Assembly: GCA_964195005.1 (NCBI GenBank)
Contig: CAXMOO010000094.1
Span: 1-5,183, forward strand
DNA length: 5,183 nucleotides
Direction of reading: 5' to 3'
Source of the DNA: JAUXLW01 sp964195005
GTDB lineage: Bacteria; Actinomycetota; Acidimicrobiia; Spongiisociales; SHLN01
In this document: positions 1 to 5,132 of the stretch, in pieces
Layout: the number at the start of each line of letters is the position of its first letter
Position numbering within the stretch: the first letter of the stretch is position 1
Notes under the pieces: model-generated
The model's input: only the letters and a program-made list of their open reading frames with translations
What the model was told of the DNA's origin: nothing
Database searches by the model: none
Position numbers and translations under genes: made by a program

Positions 1-414
1 GCCGAAGGGCAGGCTCTGCTGCAGCTGGCGCCTACGCTGTGGAGGCATGGTCCCGACACGCCGGAGCTGGCGACCAGGGAAGCTGAAGCTTGGATGGAAA
101 GCCTCGAGGCCAATCTCATTGGATCTGTTCGCGGTGGTCGAAAGCGGCGCGTGGCCGCTGCGCAACTGGCCGCGCAAGTATTAGGCGCCTCCGAAGTGTC
201 GTCGGGCACCAGGTGGTATGCGCTGTTGGGGGATGAGGGCCTGAAGAGCGCTGCCCGACAGCGGCTCGAGGGTCACCTGGCGAATGTGCTGGCGTCTGAT
301 GCCGATCGGTTCCTGGCCCTGACCTCCCGGGTGAACCAGCCCACCGTCCTGGCCGAGAGGGTCCGGGGGCTGGCAGTTGACGTTTCGGCCAGGGCGGGGG
401 AGTTCTACGAGTGA
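1..414 (+). CDS. Dynamin-like GTPase partner protein, C-terminal 137 residues (5' end outside the window)
   Basis: The reading frame is open from base 1 and stops with TGA at 412-414. An internal ATG at 94 exists, but the frame upstream of it is open and protein-like, so this is the tail of a longer gene. No GTPase motif is visible because that domain would lie to the left. The fragment has a basic cluster (GGRKRR, about residues 45-50) and a C-terminal amphipathic helical region, LGDEGLKSAARQRLEGHL followed by DADRF. That pattern resembles the end of actinobacterial dynamin-family GTPases, where FGDQAV-like text is followed by a helix with Leu/Arg spacing. The next gene starts inside its stop codon, indicating translational coupling with a second GTPase. 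Such pairs are thought to act in membrane remodelling (IniA/IniC, DynA/DynB type). In relatives a hydrophobic membrane hairpin precedes the GD motif; none is evident in the visible part. The family call rests on context plus weak motif likeness. Confidence 0.72.
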   Translation, partial: AEGQALLQLAPTLWRHGPDTPELATREAEAWMESLEANLIGSVRGGRKRRVAAAQLAAQVLGASEVSSGTRWYALLGDEGLKSAARQRLEGHLANVLASDADRFLALTSRVNQPTVLAERVRGLAVDVSARAGEFYE

Positions 415-1667
415 GTGATGTCGTAACGGCACTCGACACGCTCGACCTGGCCGTGAGCCGGGCCGAAGGCCTCGTCGACGAGGCGGCCCTCAAGGAGGCA
501 TCGGCCGCTGCCGACCGCATCCGCGACCGAAGGGGTTTTCTCGGCCAGACGCTCGTTCTGGCGCTGGCAGGAGGTACCGGGTCTGGGAAGTCGAGCCTGC
601 TCAATGCCATCGCCGACCAGCACGTGACCGAAACCGGGGTGCTCCGGCCCACCACCGAGGAGGCTCTGGCCTGGATCCCGGCGGGCCCCGAGCCCGGTCT
701 GGTCGATCTATTGGATCGCCTCGAGATCCGTCAGCGGGTGGAGCAAACCCTGTTGCCGCGCCTGGCGATCATCGACCTCCCTGATCACGACAGCGTCGTT
801 CTTCAGCACCACCTCATGGTGGAGCGGATGTTGCCGGAAGTGGACGGTGTGATTTGGGTCTTCGATCCTCAGAAGTATCGGGATCCACTCATTCACAACG
901 ATTACATCGCTCAGCTGCTCGACTATCAGGATCAGTTCCTGTTCGCGCTCAACCAGGTGGATTTGCTTGGCCAAAATGAGTTGGCGGAGTTGCGGGCAGA
1001 TTTGACCAGGTCGCTGCAAGAAGACGGTGTGCACAGTCCCCGCATCTTCGAAACTGCCGCCGACCCTCCGCGAGGGGCGCCGCGTAACATCGAGGCATTG
1101 CGGGAGTTCCTCGACGAGCAGCTCGACGACAAAGCAGTTTCAACCGGGAAGCTGCTGGGCGACATCCGCCGGGCCGGCCGCCGACTCGGCGACGAAGCCG
1201 GGTTGTTATCCGGGGCCGGGGTGGGCTATGAAGAGAGGTGGCCCTCGGTGCGGGACTCGGTGGTCGAGGCGGTTACCGATGGTCTCGGTTTCGATGATGC
1301 CGTCTGTCGGGTAGGGGATTTCCTCACCGCCCTTTCGGTTGAGACCGGGGGACGCTTCGGGTCGCGTCTCCGGGGCGAATTTTCGTACCCGATGATTGAG
1401 AAAGAATTAGGGGCGGCCATCGCAGCCTCGGGAGTGGGGCCGCCGGCTCGTTCTCCGCGTCGCGGCTTGGCCAAAGCGTTTCACACTTTTTGGTTCGGCG
1501 ACGCCGACGGCGAGGTAGTGATCGATAGGCGAGCGGGCGTGTTGTCGGAGGAGCTCGATGGCCGGTTCGGCGCCGGCATGCGTGGCCTCCTGTGGGAGCG
1601 TGCTGAGTTAGGGGCAACCCTCGCGCTGGTTGAGATCGAGGCGCGTCAGGCGGCGGGTCGCTCCTAG
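411..1667 (+). CDS. Dynamin-like / YfjP-type GTPase, second member of the pair (418 aa)
   Basis: This is a complete P-loop GTPase. G1 is GGTGSGKS at residues 54-61, the switch I threonine is probably T81 or T82, G3 is DLPDHDS at 122-128, G4 is NQVD at 181-184, and a possible G5 is ETA at 214-216. The stretch after G3 (HH at 133-134, then WVFDPQKY at 149-156) matches a pattern I know from actinobacterial GTPases encoded beside dynamin-family proteins. In those, the canonical G3 glycine is also replaced (DLPD rather than DxxG), so this is the family norm and not decay. The GTG start is supported by GGGGGAG at 396-402, eight bases upstream, and overlaps the preceding stop as GTGA. Residues 240-418 are helical and charged, with no obvious transmembrane segment, although relatives often carry a membrane hairpin there. 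At 418 residues it is on the short side. The likely role is GTP-dependent membrane or cell-envelope remodelling with the upstream partner; this is inferred. Confidence 0.92.
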   Translation: MSDVVTALDTLDLAVSRAEGLVDEAALKEASAAADRIRDRRGFLGQTLVLALAGGTGSGKSSLLNAIADQHVTETGVLRPTTEEALAWIPAGPEPGLVDLLDRLEIRQRVEQTLLPRLAIIDLPDHDSVVLQHHLMVERMLPEVDGVIWVFDPQKYRDPLIHNDYIAQLLDYQDQFLFALNQVDLLGQNELAELRADLTRSLQEDGVHSPRIFETAADPPRGAPRNIEALREFLDEQLDDKAVSTGKLLGDIRRAGRRLGDEAGLLSGAGVGYEERWPSVRDSVVEAVTDGLGFDDAVCRVGDFLTALSVETGGRFGSRLRGEFSYPMIEKELGAAIAASGVGPPARSPRRGLAKAFHTFWFGDADGEVVIDRRAGVLSEELDGRFGAGMRGLLWERAELGATLALVEIEARQAAGRS

Positions 1668-1696
1668 ACGTCCGCCGACGGCGATCGGGCCTGGGT

Positions 1697-1702
1697 TAGC
1701 GT
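1697..1702 (+). promoter_or_regulatory. Possible -10 element (TAGCGT) for the NmrA-family gene
   Basis: TAGCGT fits the loose actinobacterial -10 pattern TANNNT and lies about 47 bases before the ATG at 1750, within the 82-bp gap after the GTPase gene. No convincing -35 hexamer stands at the usual distance. A separate promoter is plausible because the gap is too long for tight coupling, but this is a weak call. Confidence 0.25.
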
Positions 1703-1749
1703 TCGAGGGAGATCTCACCTGCTGACGAGTTTGAGGGAGCGAAGAAACC

Positions 1750-2643
1750 ATGCCCTCACCATCTACCAAGATCATTGCCGTCATTGGAGCGACCGGAGCC
1801 CAGGGAGGAGGTGTTGTCCGGGCGTTGAGGGAGCGGGGGGAGTTCAGGGTGCGGGCGCTCACGCGTAACCCCGGCAAGGCAGAGGGCCTGGCCGACGAGG
1901 TGGCTGCAGCGGATCTCGACCAGCCGGAGACTCTGACTGCCGCTCTGGACGGCGCCTATGGCGTGTTCGCCAACACCAATTCCTTCGCCGGACCCGACGT
2001 GGACGAGGTCGCTCAGGGCGGGGCCGCAGTTGAAGCGGCGCAAGCCGCCGGAGTTGAGCACTACATCTGGTCGACTCTTCCCAACGTCGACGAGATCTCC
2101 AATCACGAGTTGCAAGTCGCGCATTTCACCAACAAGGCCACGGTCGACAAGGTGGTCGAAGCAGCGGGCTTTAGGTGGTTCACGTTCGTAGAGCCGCCGT
2201 TCTACTACCAGAATCTGATTTCCCCGATGTACGAGCCACACCCCGGACCAGACGGAACGCCAACCTGGTCGGTCCCCATGAAGCCGGATGCGCGCGGTCT
2301 CCACATCGGCGATATATCTGAGTTGGGAAATGTCGTTGCGGGTGCTTTCGAACAGCCGAGTACAGTCGGAGACGGGAAGCATCTATCTCTGGCGGGCGAC
2401 CTCATGAGCTGGGACGACATTGTCGCCACACTCAACAGCCAGGGCCACAACCTGGCGTACGCGCAGACCGAAGACGACCCCTTCGGCGTCCGAGACATGT
2501 TTGCCTACTTCGAAACCCACACATACTTCGGTCCCGATGCGGAAGAGAAGATCGCCAACGGCAAAGCGGCATCGAGCCGACCGTTTACGGACTTCGCGAC
2601 GTGGGCCAGAACCAATATGCCCGCCCCCTCGGGAAGCCCATGA
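1750..2643 (+). CDS. NmrA/HSCARG-family NAD(P)-binding protein (297 aa)
   Basis: This is an atypical short-chain dehydrogenase of the NmrA family. The N-terminal Rossmann fold opens with the beta-strand KIIAVI and the dinucleotide loop GATGAQGG (residues 13-20). The second strand ends in RALTRNPGK, where R39 and K43 sit where the 2'-phosphate of NADP(H) is bound in human HSCARG/NMRAL1. Other family marks are NGAY-like DGAY (67-70), the YIWSTLPN strand (105-112), and AHFTNK with K129 aligned to the lysine of HSCARG AHFDGK. A later segment FVEPPFYYQNL resembles the HSCARG stretch before its substrate-like cavity. The length is normal for the family. GAGGGAG at 1733-1739 gives a good Shine-Dalgarno ten bases before the ATG. 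Members work either as NADPH redox sensors or as reductases of small quinone-like or carbonyl compounds, in the cytoplasm. The sequence does not decide which applies here. The gene stands alone on its strand and converges with the minus-strand genes downstream. Confidence 0.94.
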   Translation: MPSPSTKIIAVIGATGAQGGGVVRALRERGEFRVRALTRNPGKAEGLADEVAAADLDQPETLTAALDGAYGVFANTNSFAGPDVDEVAQGGAAVEAAQAAGVEHYIWSTLPNVDEISNHELQVAHFTNKATVDKVVEAAGFRWFTFVEPPFYYQNLISPMYEPHPGPDGTPTWSVPMKPDARGLHIGDISELGNVVAGAFEQPSTVGDGKHLSLAGDLMSWDDIVATLNSQGHNLAYAQTEDDPFGVRDMFAYFETHTYFGPDAEEKIANGKAASSRPFTDFATWARTNMPAPSGSP

Positions 2644-2662
2644 CCGGGAGGCTCGAGCCCGG
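2644..2662 (+). terminator. Possible hairpin directly after the NmrA-family gene
   Basis: CCGGG (2644-2648) and CCCGG (2658-2662) form a short GC stem immediately after the TGA at 2641-2643. The loop region contains the perfect 10-bp palindrome GGCTCGAGCC (2650-2659). There is no T-tract, which is common for weak or non-canonical actinobacterial terminators, so function is uncertain. Confidence 0.3.
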
Positions 2663-2679
2663 CTGCCCGGCGATCCGAT

Positions 2680-2724
2680 CTAACCGCGCTAACGCACGCA
2701 GAAGTGTCGTCTATGTGCGGTTAG
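2680..2724. repeat. Inverted repeat with two competing left arms
   Basis: CTAACCGC (2680-2687) is a perfect reverse complement of GCGGTTAG (2717-2724). A second left arm, CTAACGCAC (2689-2697), can pair with GTGCGGTTAG (2715-2724) over 9 bp with one bulged base, giving a tighter loop. The two pairings exclude each other because they share the right arm. The element lies between convergent genes, so it could serve as a bidirectional transcription end or be a dispersed repeat. No other copy is seen in this window. Confidence 0.45.
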
Positions 2725-2752
2725 GCGGCGTGCTCGGTATGGCACGCAGGTG

Positions 2753-2770
2753 AGGCACTCGGACGTGCCT
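2753..2770 (-). terminator. Possible hairpin after the minus-strand 119-aa gene
   Basis: AGGCAC (2753-2758) and GTGCCT (2765-2770) form a perfect 6-bp stem around a 6-base loop. It begins 8 bases beyond the TGA of the minus-strand gene ending at 2779. No U-run follows it on the minus strand. Its place between convergent genes makes a transcription end plausible, but the stem is short. Confidence 0.32.
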
Positions 2771-2778
2771 ATGTCGAG

Positions 2779-3138
2779 TCAGGAGGTGCTTTGCAGATCC
2801 TGGATACCGGAACCCACATAATCGCCAACCAGTCGGGCTGGACCTTGCCGGACACATTCGGCCGCCACCTTGTTGAGCGCAATGAACTCGTCACCCATGT
2901 CGCCCATCGCATTATCCCAACGATCGAGCACCTCGTAGTTATCGATCTCCACCCAGACCTCGAGTTGGTCTCTCGCAGACCCCAACGAAAACTGCTGCAC
3001 ATAGGCGTCAATGGACCGCACACCAGGCGTCCGAGCCCAGAGCTCTCGTGCCTGCTCGTACCATGCCCTGGCCGCCACTCCTTTGTCGGGAAGGGTCTCC
3101 CAAGTCGAAACGTAGAACAATCGGTATCCCGCCGCCAT
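2779..3138 (-). CDS. Small conserved-looking protein, probable dimeric alpha/beta-barrel fold (119 aa)
   Basis: I do not recognise a named family. The order of elements suggests a ferredoxin-like dimeric alpha/beta barrel: strand YRLFYVST (residues 5-12), helix GVAARAWYEQARELW, strand SIDAYVQQFSLGS, strand DQLEVWVEID, helix YEVLDRWDNAM, helix EFIALNKVAAECV, and final strand ARLVGDYVGSG. EthD, NIPSNAP and antibiotic-monooxygenase-like proteins share this plan. I chose the ATG at 3138 because GGGAGG (3149-3144) stands five bases before it, and the recognisable fold starts right after it. An in-frame ATG at 3210 would add 24 residues but has no well-spaced ribosome binding site. The protein lacks a signal peptide or membrane segment, so it is probably cytoplasmic. 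It is the last of three minus-strand genes, 120 bp after the SRPBCC-like gene. A long reading frame on the opposite strand covers the same bases but has an antisense-like composition. Function is unknown. Confidence 0.75.
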   Translation of the reverse strand: MAAGYRLFYVSTWETLPDKGVAARAWYEQARELWARTPGVRSIDAYVQQFSLGSARDQLEVWVEIDNYEVLDRWDNAMGDMGDEFIALNKVAAECVRQGPARLVGDYVGSGIQDLQSTS

Positions 3139-3184
3139 GCCATCCTCCCACCGACGCTTATCGACAGGCGCGCCGGTCCAGCCA

Positions 3185-3190
3185 ATATTA
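3185..3190 (-). promoter_or_regulatory. Possible -10 element (TAATAT) for the 119-aa gene
   Basis: On the minus strand TAATAT is a near-consensus -10 hexamer in an otherwise GC-rich gap, 46 bases before the ATG at 3138. No clear -35 is present. If real, it would give the 119-aa gene its own promoter and would favour the start at 3138 over 3210, which would then lie upstream of transcription. Confidence 0.28.
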
Positions 3191-3258
3191 GGCGCGGTAT
3201 CCAAGCCCATTCCTGGGACGCACTGGGCAAGGCACGTGGTCGTCGAGGGAGGCCTGGT

Positions 3259-3792
3259 TTAGGGAGCCTGACGGTTGAGCAGCACAGCAATGTTGTTCGT
3301 TGCCCGGCTCATTACCTGCTTGTGACCAGCCCGAAAAAACAGCCAGCGACGCAGCGACCGCCGGGATCCGCTCAGCGGTTCACTTGCCACCTGGAACGCC
3401 GTCTCCGTATTGATCTGTTCGTGGAGCACGGCGCCGTTGCCCTCATCTTCGACCGTCCACACCAGGTCACCGTGCAGGTACGGAACCTTGCGGTCGGGCT
3501 GCGAGAACCGCACGAGGAACACCCCCTCGTCCTGCTGCGCCAGGTCGACATCGAAGCGGAAACCTGGCGCAGGGGAGAAACCTCGCAAGATCCTTGAGGA
3601 ATCTGTGCGAGGGCCCTCCTCGCCCGGATGGTCGCCAAAAACCGATTCACCACCGGTCAGAGGTGCCATGAGCAGAACCCCGGCGATCGTTGCCGCGTTC
3701 GCACCGTCGCCTCCAAAGCGAAACCGCTGCTCCAGGGTCGTGAGCCCCTGCCGACTGCCGAGCACGTAACTCGTGCGAACCACCGTCGTCAT
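3259..3792 (-). CDS. SRPBCC/START-like uncharacterised protein (177 aa)
   Basis: This is a conserved-looking hypothetical protein with no motif I can name. Visible structure: a basic, polar N-terminus with RFRFGGDGANAATIAGVLL (residues 23-41); beta-strands FRFDVDL (78-84), VFLVRFS (91-97), YLHGDLVWTVED (105-116) and AVLHEQINTETAF (121-133); and a long C-terminal helix from about 148 to 173 (WLFFRAGHKQVMSRATNNIA). Successive strands closed by a long C-terminal helix is the plan of SRPBCC/polyketide-cyclase proteins, which hold hydrophobic ligands in a cavity. The N-terminal part is less typical, so the fold call is tentative. No Shine-Dalgarno precedes the ATG at 3792. Instead TATACC lies eight bases upstream, suggesting leaderless transcription. 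The gene sits between the HTH/Cys small gene (68 bp upstream) and the 119-aa gene (120 bp downstream), all on the same strand. Ligand and role are unknown. Confidence 0.75.
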   Translation of the reverse strand: MTTVVRTSYVLGSRQGLTTLEQRFRFGGDGANAATIAGVLLMAPLTGGESVFGDHPGEEGPRTDSSRILRGFSPAPGFRFDVDLAQQDEGVFLVRFSQPDRKVPYLHGDLVWTVEDEGNGAVLHEQINTETAFQVASEPLSGSRRSLRRWLFFRAGHKQVMSRATNNIAVLLNRQAP

Positions 3793-3800
3793 GAGATGAG

Positions 3801-3806
3801 GGTATA
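3801..3806 (-). promoter_or_regulatory. Candidate -10 element (TATACC) for leaderless transcription of the 177-aa gene
   Basis: On the minus strand TATACC is followed by eight bases and then the ATG at 3792, which would put transcription start at or next to the A of the ATG. The absence of a ribosome binding site fits this. A TTGATG further upstream is spaced about 20 bases from the hexamer, too far for a standard -35. Confidence 0.42.
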
Positions 3807-3860
3807 CCCGCCGGATCGCGCCCGGTCATCAAAAGGGCCGGATAATGCAGGCGCCGTTAA

Positions 3861-4142
3861 TCAGCACACCAGTCGAATCGGAAGCTCACAGTGGGCGCAT
3901 TCGGTATCGACCACCGCCCTCAGGCCCGGCCCCGCAGTCGCCCTTGCCCAATCGACGTTGCTGTCGTCCCTCCAATGGAGGAACGTCGGGTTGGCTTCCA
4001 ACTCATCAAGGACCTCCTCAACCACTTCCTTCTCGAGCCCAACCCCTTCCGCAATCGATGCCTGGCTTCCGCCGGCGGGAAACTCCGTGAGAGGCATCGG
4101 TCGTTGGTTCCCCGGCGAATAAGTGGGGTGTGCAACCTCCAT
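3861..4142 (-). CDS. Small winged-helix-like protein with C-terminal Cys cluster (93 aa)
   Basis: I do not recognise a defined family. Residues about 28-58 (ASIAEGVGLEKEVVEEVLDELEANPTFLHWRDD region) read as a helix-turn-helix or winged-helix: a short helix, a Gly-containing turn, and a recognition-like helix rich in Val/Glu/Leu. After a linker comes ECAHC (C82, C85, with H84 between) and a final C93, which could bind a metal or sense redox state. The order of an HTH then a Cys segment recalls the N-terminal part of MerB-like (organomercurial lyase) proteins, but the protein ends where the rest of that domain would begin. Neither other minus-strand frame downstream continues it convincingly. 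The start is uncertain: the ATG at 4142 lacks a ribosome binding site; the in-frame ATG at 4097 gives a 78-residue protein with the whole HTH and leaves a more usual 68-bp gap to the divergent oxidase gene, with only a distant GGGGA. Possible roles are transcription factor or metal-binding protein. Confidence 0.6.
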   Translation of the reverse strand: MEVAHPTYSPGNQRPMPLTEFPAGGSQASIAEGVGLEKEVVEEVLDELEANPTFLHWRDDSNVDWARATAGPGLRAVVDTECAHCELPIRLVC

Positions 4143-4150
4143 CGGCTGGG

Positions 4151-4156
4151 TAAGGT
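4151..4156 (+). promoter_or_regulatory. Candidate -10 element (TAAGGT) for the oxidase gene
   Basis: TAAGGT fits the loose TANNNT pattern and lies nine bases before the ATG at 4166, which would make the oxidase transcript nearly leaderless. The same bases contain AAGG (4152-4155), which could instead be a weak Shine-Dalgarno ten bases from the ATG. The two readings exclude each other. A possible -35, TGTGCA at 4129-4134, is poor. Confidence 0.3.
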
Positions 4157-4165
4157 CAGTTGGGT

Positions 4166-4843
4166 ATGACGGACGCCGTTCCCAAGCTGGAGACGCTGAG
4201 TGCCGAGCGTTTGCGCGAGGAGCAGGACTTGACGATGCGGACGCCGCGCCGCAAATACGGGGTTGCTGCCCGCCTGCTATTCGCCACGATGGATGTTTTC
4301 TATGGCAAGGCAGGCAGTCTTGCCAAATACCGGGTGTTGGAGGTCATCGCTCGCGTTCCCTATCAGGCGTGGGAGCAGGTGGCTTACATCGCCATCACCC
4401 ACATATACCGGCGGCCAGACTTTGCCAGGCGCATCTTCGAACGGGTAAAGGAGACACGAGAACAGCAGGACAATGAGCAGTTGCATCTCTTGATATTCGA
4501 GGAGCTCACACACCGACAGAGCGGCCGCGAGGGCTTCATCCGCTACCGGATCATCCCCCAGATTCTGGCGTTCTTGTACTACCACCTCTCCTGGCTTCTA
4601 TACGTGGTCAAGCCGGGTTGGAGCTATCGGCTCAACGCCGACTTCGAGGACCACGCCGAACACGAGTACATGCAGTTCGTCTCTGACAATCCTCAACTCG
4701 AAGAACTGCCGCACGAAGGATGCTTCGAGGAGGAATACGGACAGTTCGATTCGATTGCCGACTTGATCCGCCAGATCGGCTACGACGAACGGGTACACAA
4801 GCTCGAGAGTGCCGCCCGCATGAGTGAACCCCGGTTCCGCTGA
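4166..4843 (+). CDS. Alternative oxidase / plastid terminal oxidase-like diiron quinol oxidase (225 aa)
   Basis: This is a membrane-bound diiron carboxylate oxidase that would pass electrons from quinol to oxygen, making water without pumping protons. All four ligand helices are present (numbering from the ATG at 4166). RVLEVIARVPY carries E59. NEQLHLLIFEEL carries E104 and H107, matching NERMHL in AOX and NEMHHLLIMEEL in plant PTOX. FEDHAEHEYMQF carries E161 and Y168, the tyrosine seven residues on that is essential in AOX. GYDERVH carries E208 and H211. The hydrophobic segment IIPQILAFLYYHLSWLLYVV (129-148) fits the monotopic membrane surface of the family. The wording of helices 1-3 is closer to PTOX than to mitochondrial AOX. 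The length suits bacterial members, which lack a transit peptide. ATG 4166 is preferred over an in-frame TTG at 4160. The gene is divergent from the HTH/Cys gene and monocistronic as far as visible. It would bypass proton-pumping oxidases or handle excess reductant; that role is inferred. Confidence 0.94.
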   Translation: MTDAVPKLETLSAERLREEQDLTMRTPRRKYGVAARLLFATMDVFYGKAGSLAKYRVLEVIARVPYQAWEQVAYIAITHIYRRPDFARRIFERVKETREQQDNEQLHLLIFEELTHRQSGREGFIRYRIIPQILAFLYYHLSWLLYVVKPGWSYRLNADFEDHAEHEYMQFVSDNPQLEELPHEGCFEEEYGQFDSIADLIRQIGYDERVHKLESAARMSEPRFR

Positions 4844-5111
4844 GACGGACCGGAGCGAGGGAGAGCATCTCCTAACTCACTCTCTCAAACACACAGACCG
4901 ATCAGGACGGAGATGTCTCGACAATTTGTTCTCGATGACACCTGGCGCCCACCTAAGTTGAATAGCGCATAACGACGCGCTGCGATACCCCCACAATCAC
5001 GGTTCGGCAGTCCTATAGCCGATGCGAGCTCAAGGGGTCATTCTGTACGAGTTCTTTACGGCCGAGCCCAATTCCGGGATACGCCGCCCGGGTTGTGTCA
5101 CAGGCAGCGTC
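4844..5111. other. Intergenic spacer without a recognisable gene
   Basis: About 270 bases separate the oxidase gene from the promoter of the right-edge gene. The stretch is visibly less GC-rich than the genes around it. I see no tRNA or riboswitch pattern and no long reading frame. It holds the weak hairpin after the oxidase, one 19-codon reading frame at 4913-4972 with AGGA five bases upstream (not called as a gene), and a short CCGGG/CCCGG stem (5074-5078, 5087-5091). Confidence 0.6.
4859..4886 (+). terminator. Weak hairpin after the oxidase gene
   Basis: GGGAGAG (4859-4865) can pair in RNA with CTCTCTC (4880-4886) using one G-U pair, around a 14-base loop, 15 bases beyond the oxidase stop codon. 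There is no U-run. It is the only stem near this gene end, so it is offered only as a weak candidate. Confidence 0.22.
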
Positions 5112-5117
5112 TACTAT
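5112..5117 (+). promoter_or_regulatory. Candidate -10 element (TACTAT) for the SOS-box gene
   Basis: TACTAT keeps the key -10 positions (TA at the left, T at the right). It ends seven bases before the ATG at 5125, so transcription would begin at or beside the start codon. TTGTGT at 5093-5098 is too close to serve as its -35; that hexamer is 16 bases from an overlapping alternative, TATAGA (5115-5120). In either case the LexA site covers the start-point region. Confidence 0.45.
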
Positions 5118-5132
5118 AGAACGTATGTTCGA
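5117..5132 (+). promoter_or_regulatory. LexA-binding SOS box overlapping the start codon
   Basis: The core GAACGTATGTTC (5119-5130) is a perfect 12-bp GAAC-N4-GTTC palindrome, the LexA site type of Actinobacteria and Bacillus. The extended site TAGAACGTATGTTCGA matches the mycobacterial/corynebacterial form TCGAAC-N4-GTTCGA except at the second base. It directly abuts or overlaps the candidate -10 and contains the ATG at 5125-5127, so bound LexA should block transcription start. Induction by DNA damage is inferred from the known family of sites. Confidence 0.78.

Noticed and set aside
122..128. Possible frameshift or pseudogene in the first gene because an internal ATG at 94 gives a short product
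   Set aside because: The frame is open to base 1 and the text upstream of the ATG is protein-like, so the gene is cut by the window edge, not broken.
116..655. Minus-strand frame of 179 codons opposite the GTPase pair
   Set aside because: It is a Ser/Arg/Pro-rich shadow of two well-supported plus-strand genes and cuts across their junction.
1756..2382. Minus-strand frame of 208 codons inside the NmrA-family gene
   Set aside because: The plus-strand protein has clear family motifs throughout; the antisense frame shows none.
2791..3597. Long plus-strand reading frame (268 codons, TTG start) with AGGAGG at 2781-2786 just upstream
   Set aside because: Its translation is rich in Arg, His and Pro and has no fold-like pattern, as expected for the complement of real high-GC genes. 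The minus-strand frames over the same bases have orderly strand/helix patterns and one has a strong Shine-Dalgarno.
3628..4122. Plus-strand frame of 164 codons across the HTH/Cys and SRPBCC-like genes
   Set aside because: It is low in structure and high in Arg/Ser/Pro, spans an intergenic gap of the minus-strand genes, and overlaps their more protein-like frames.
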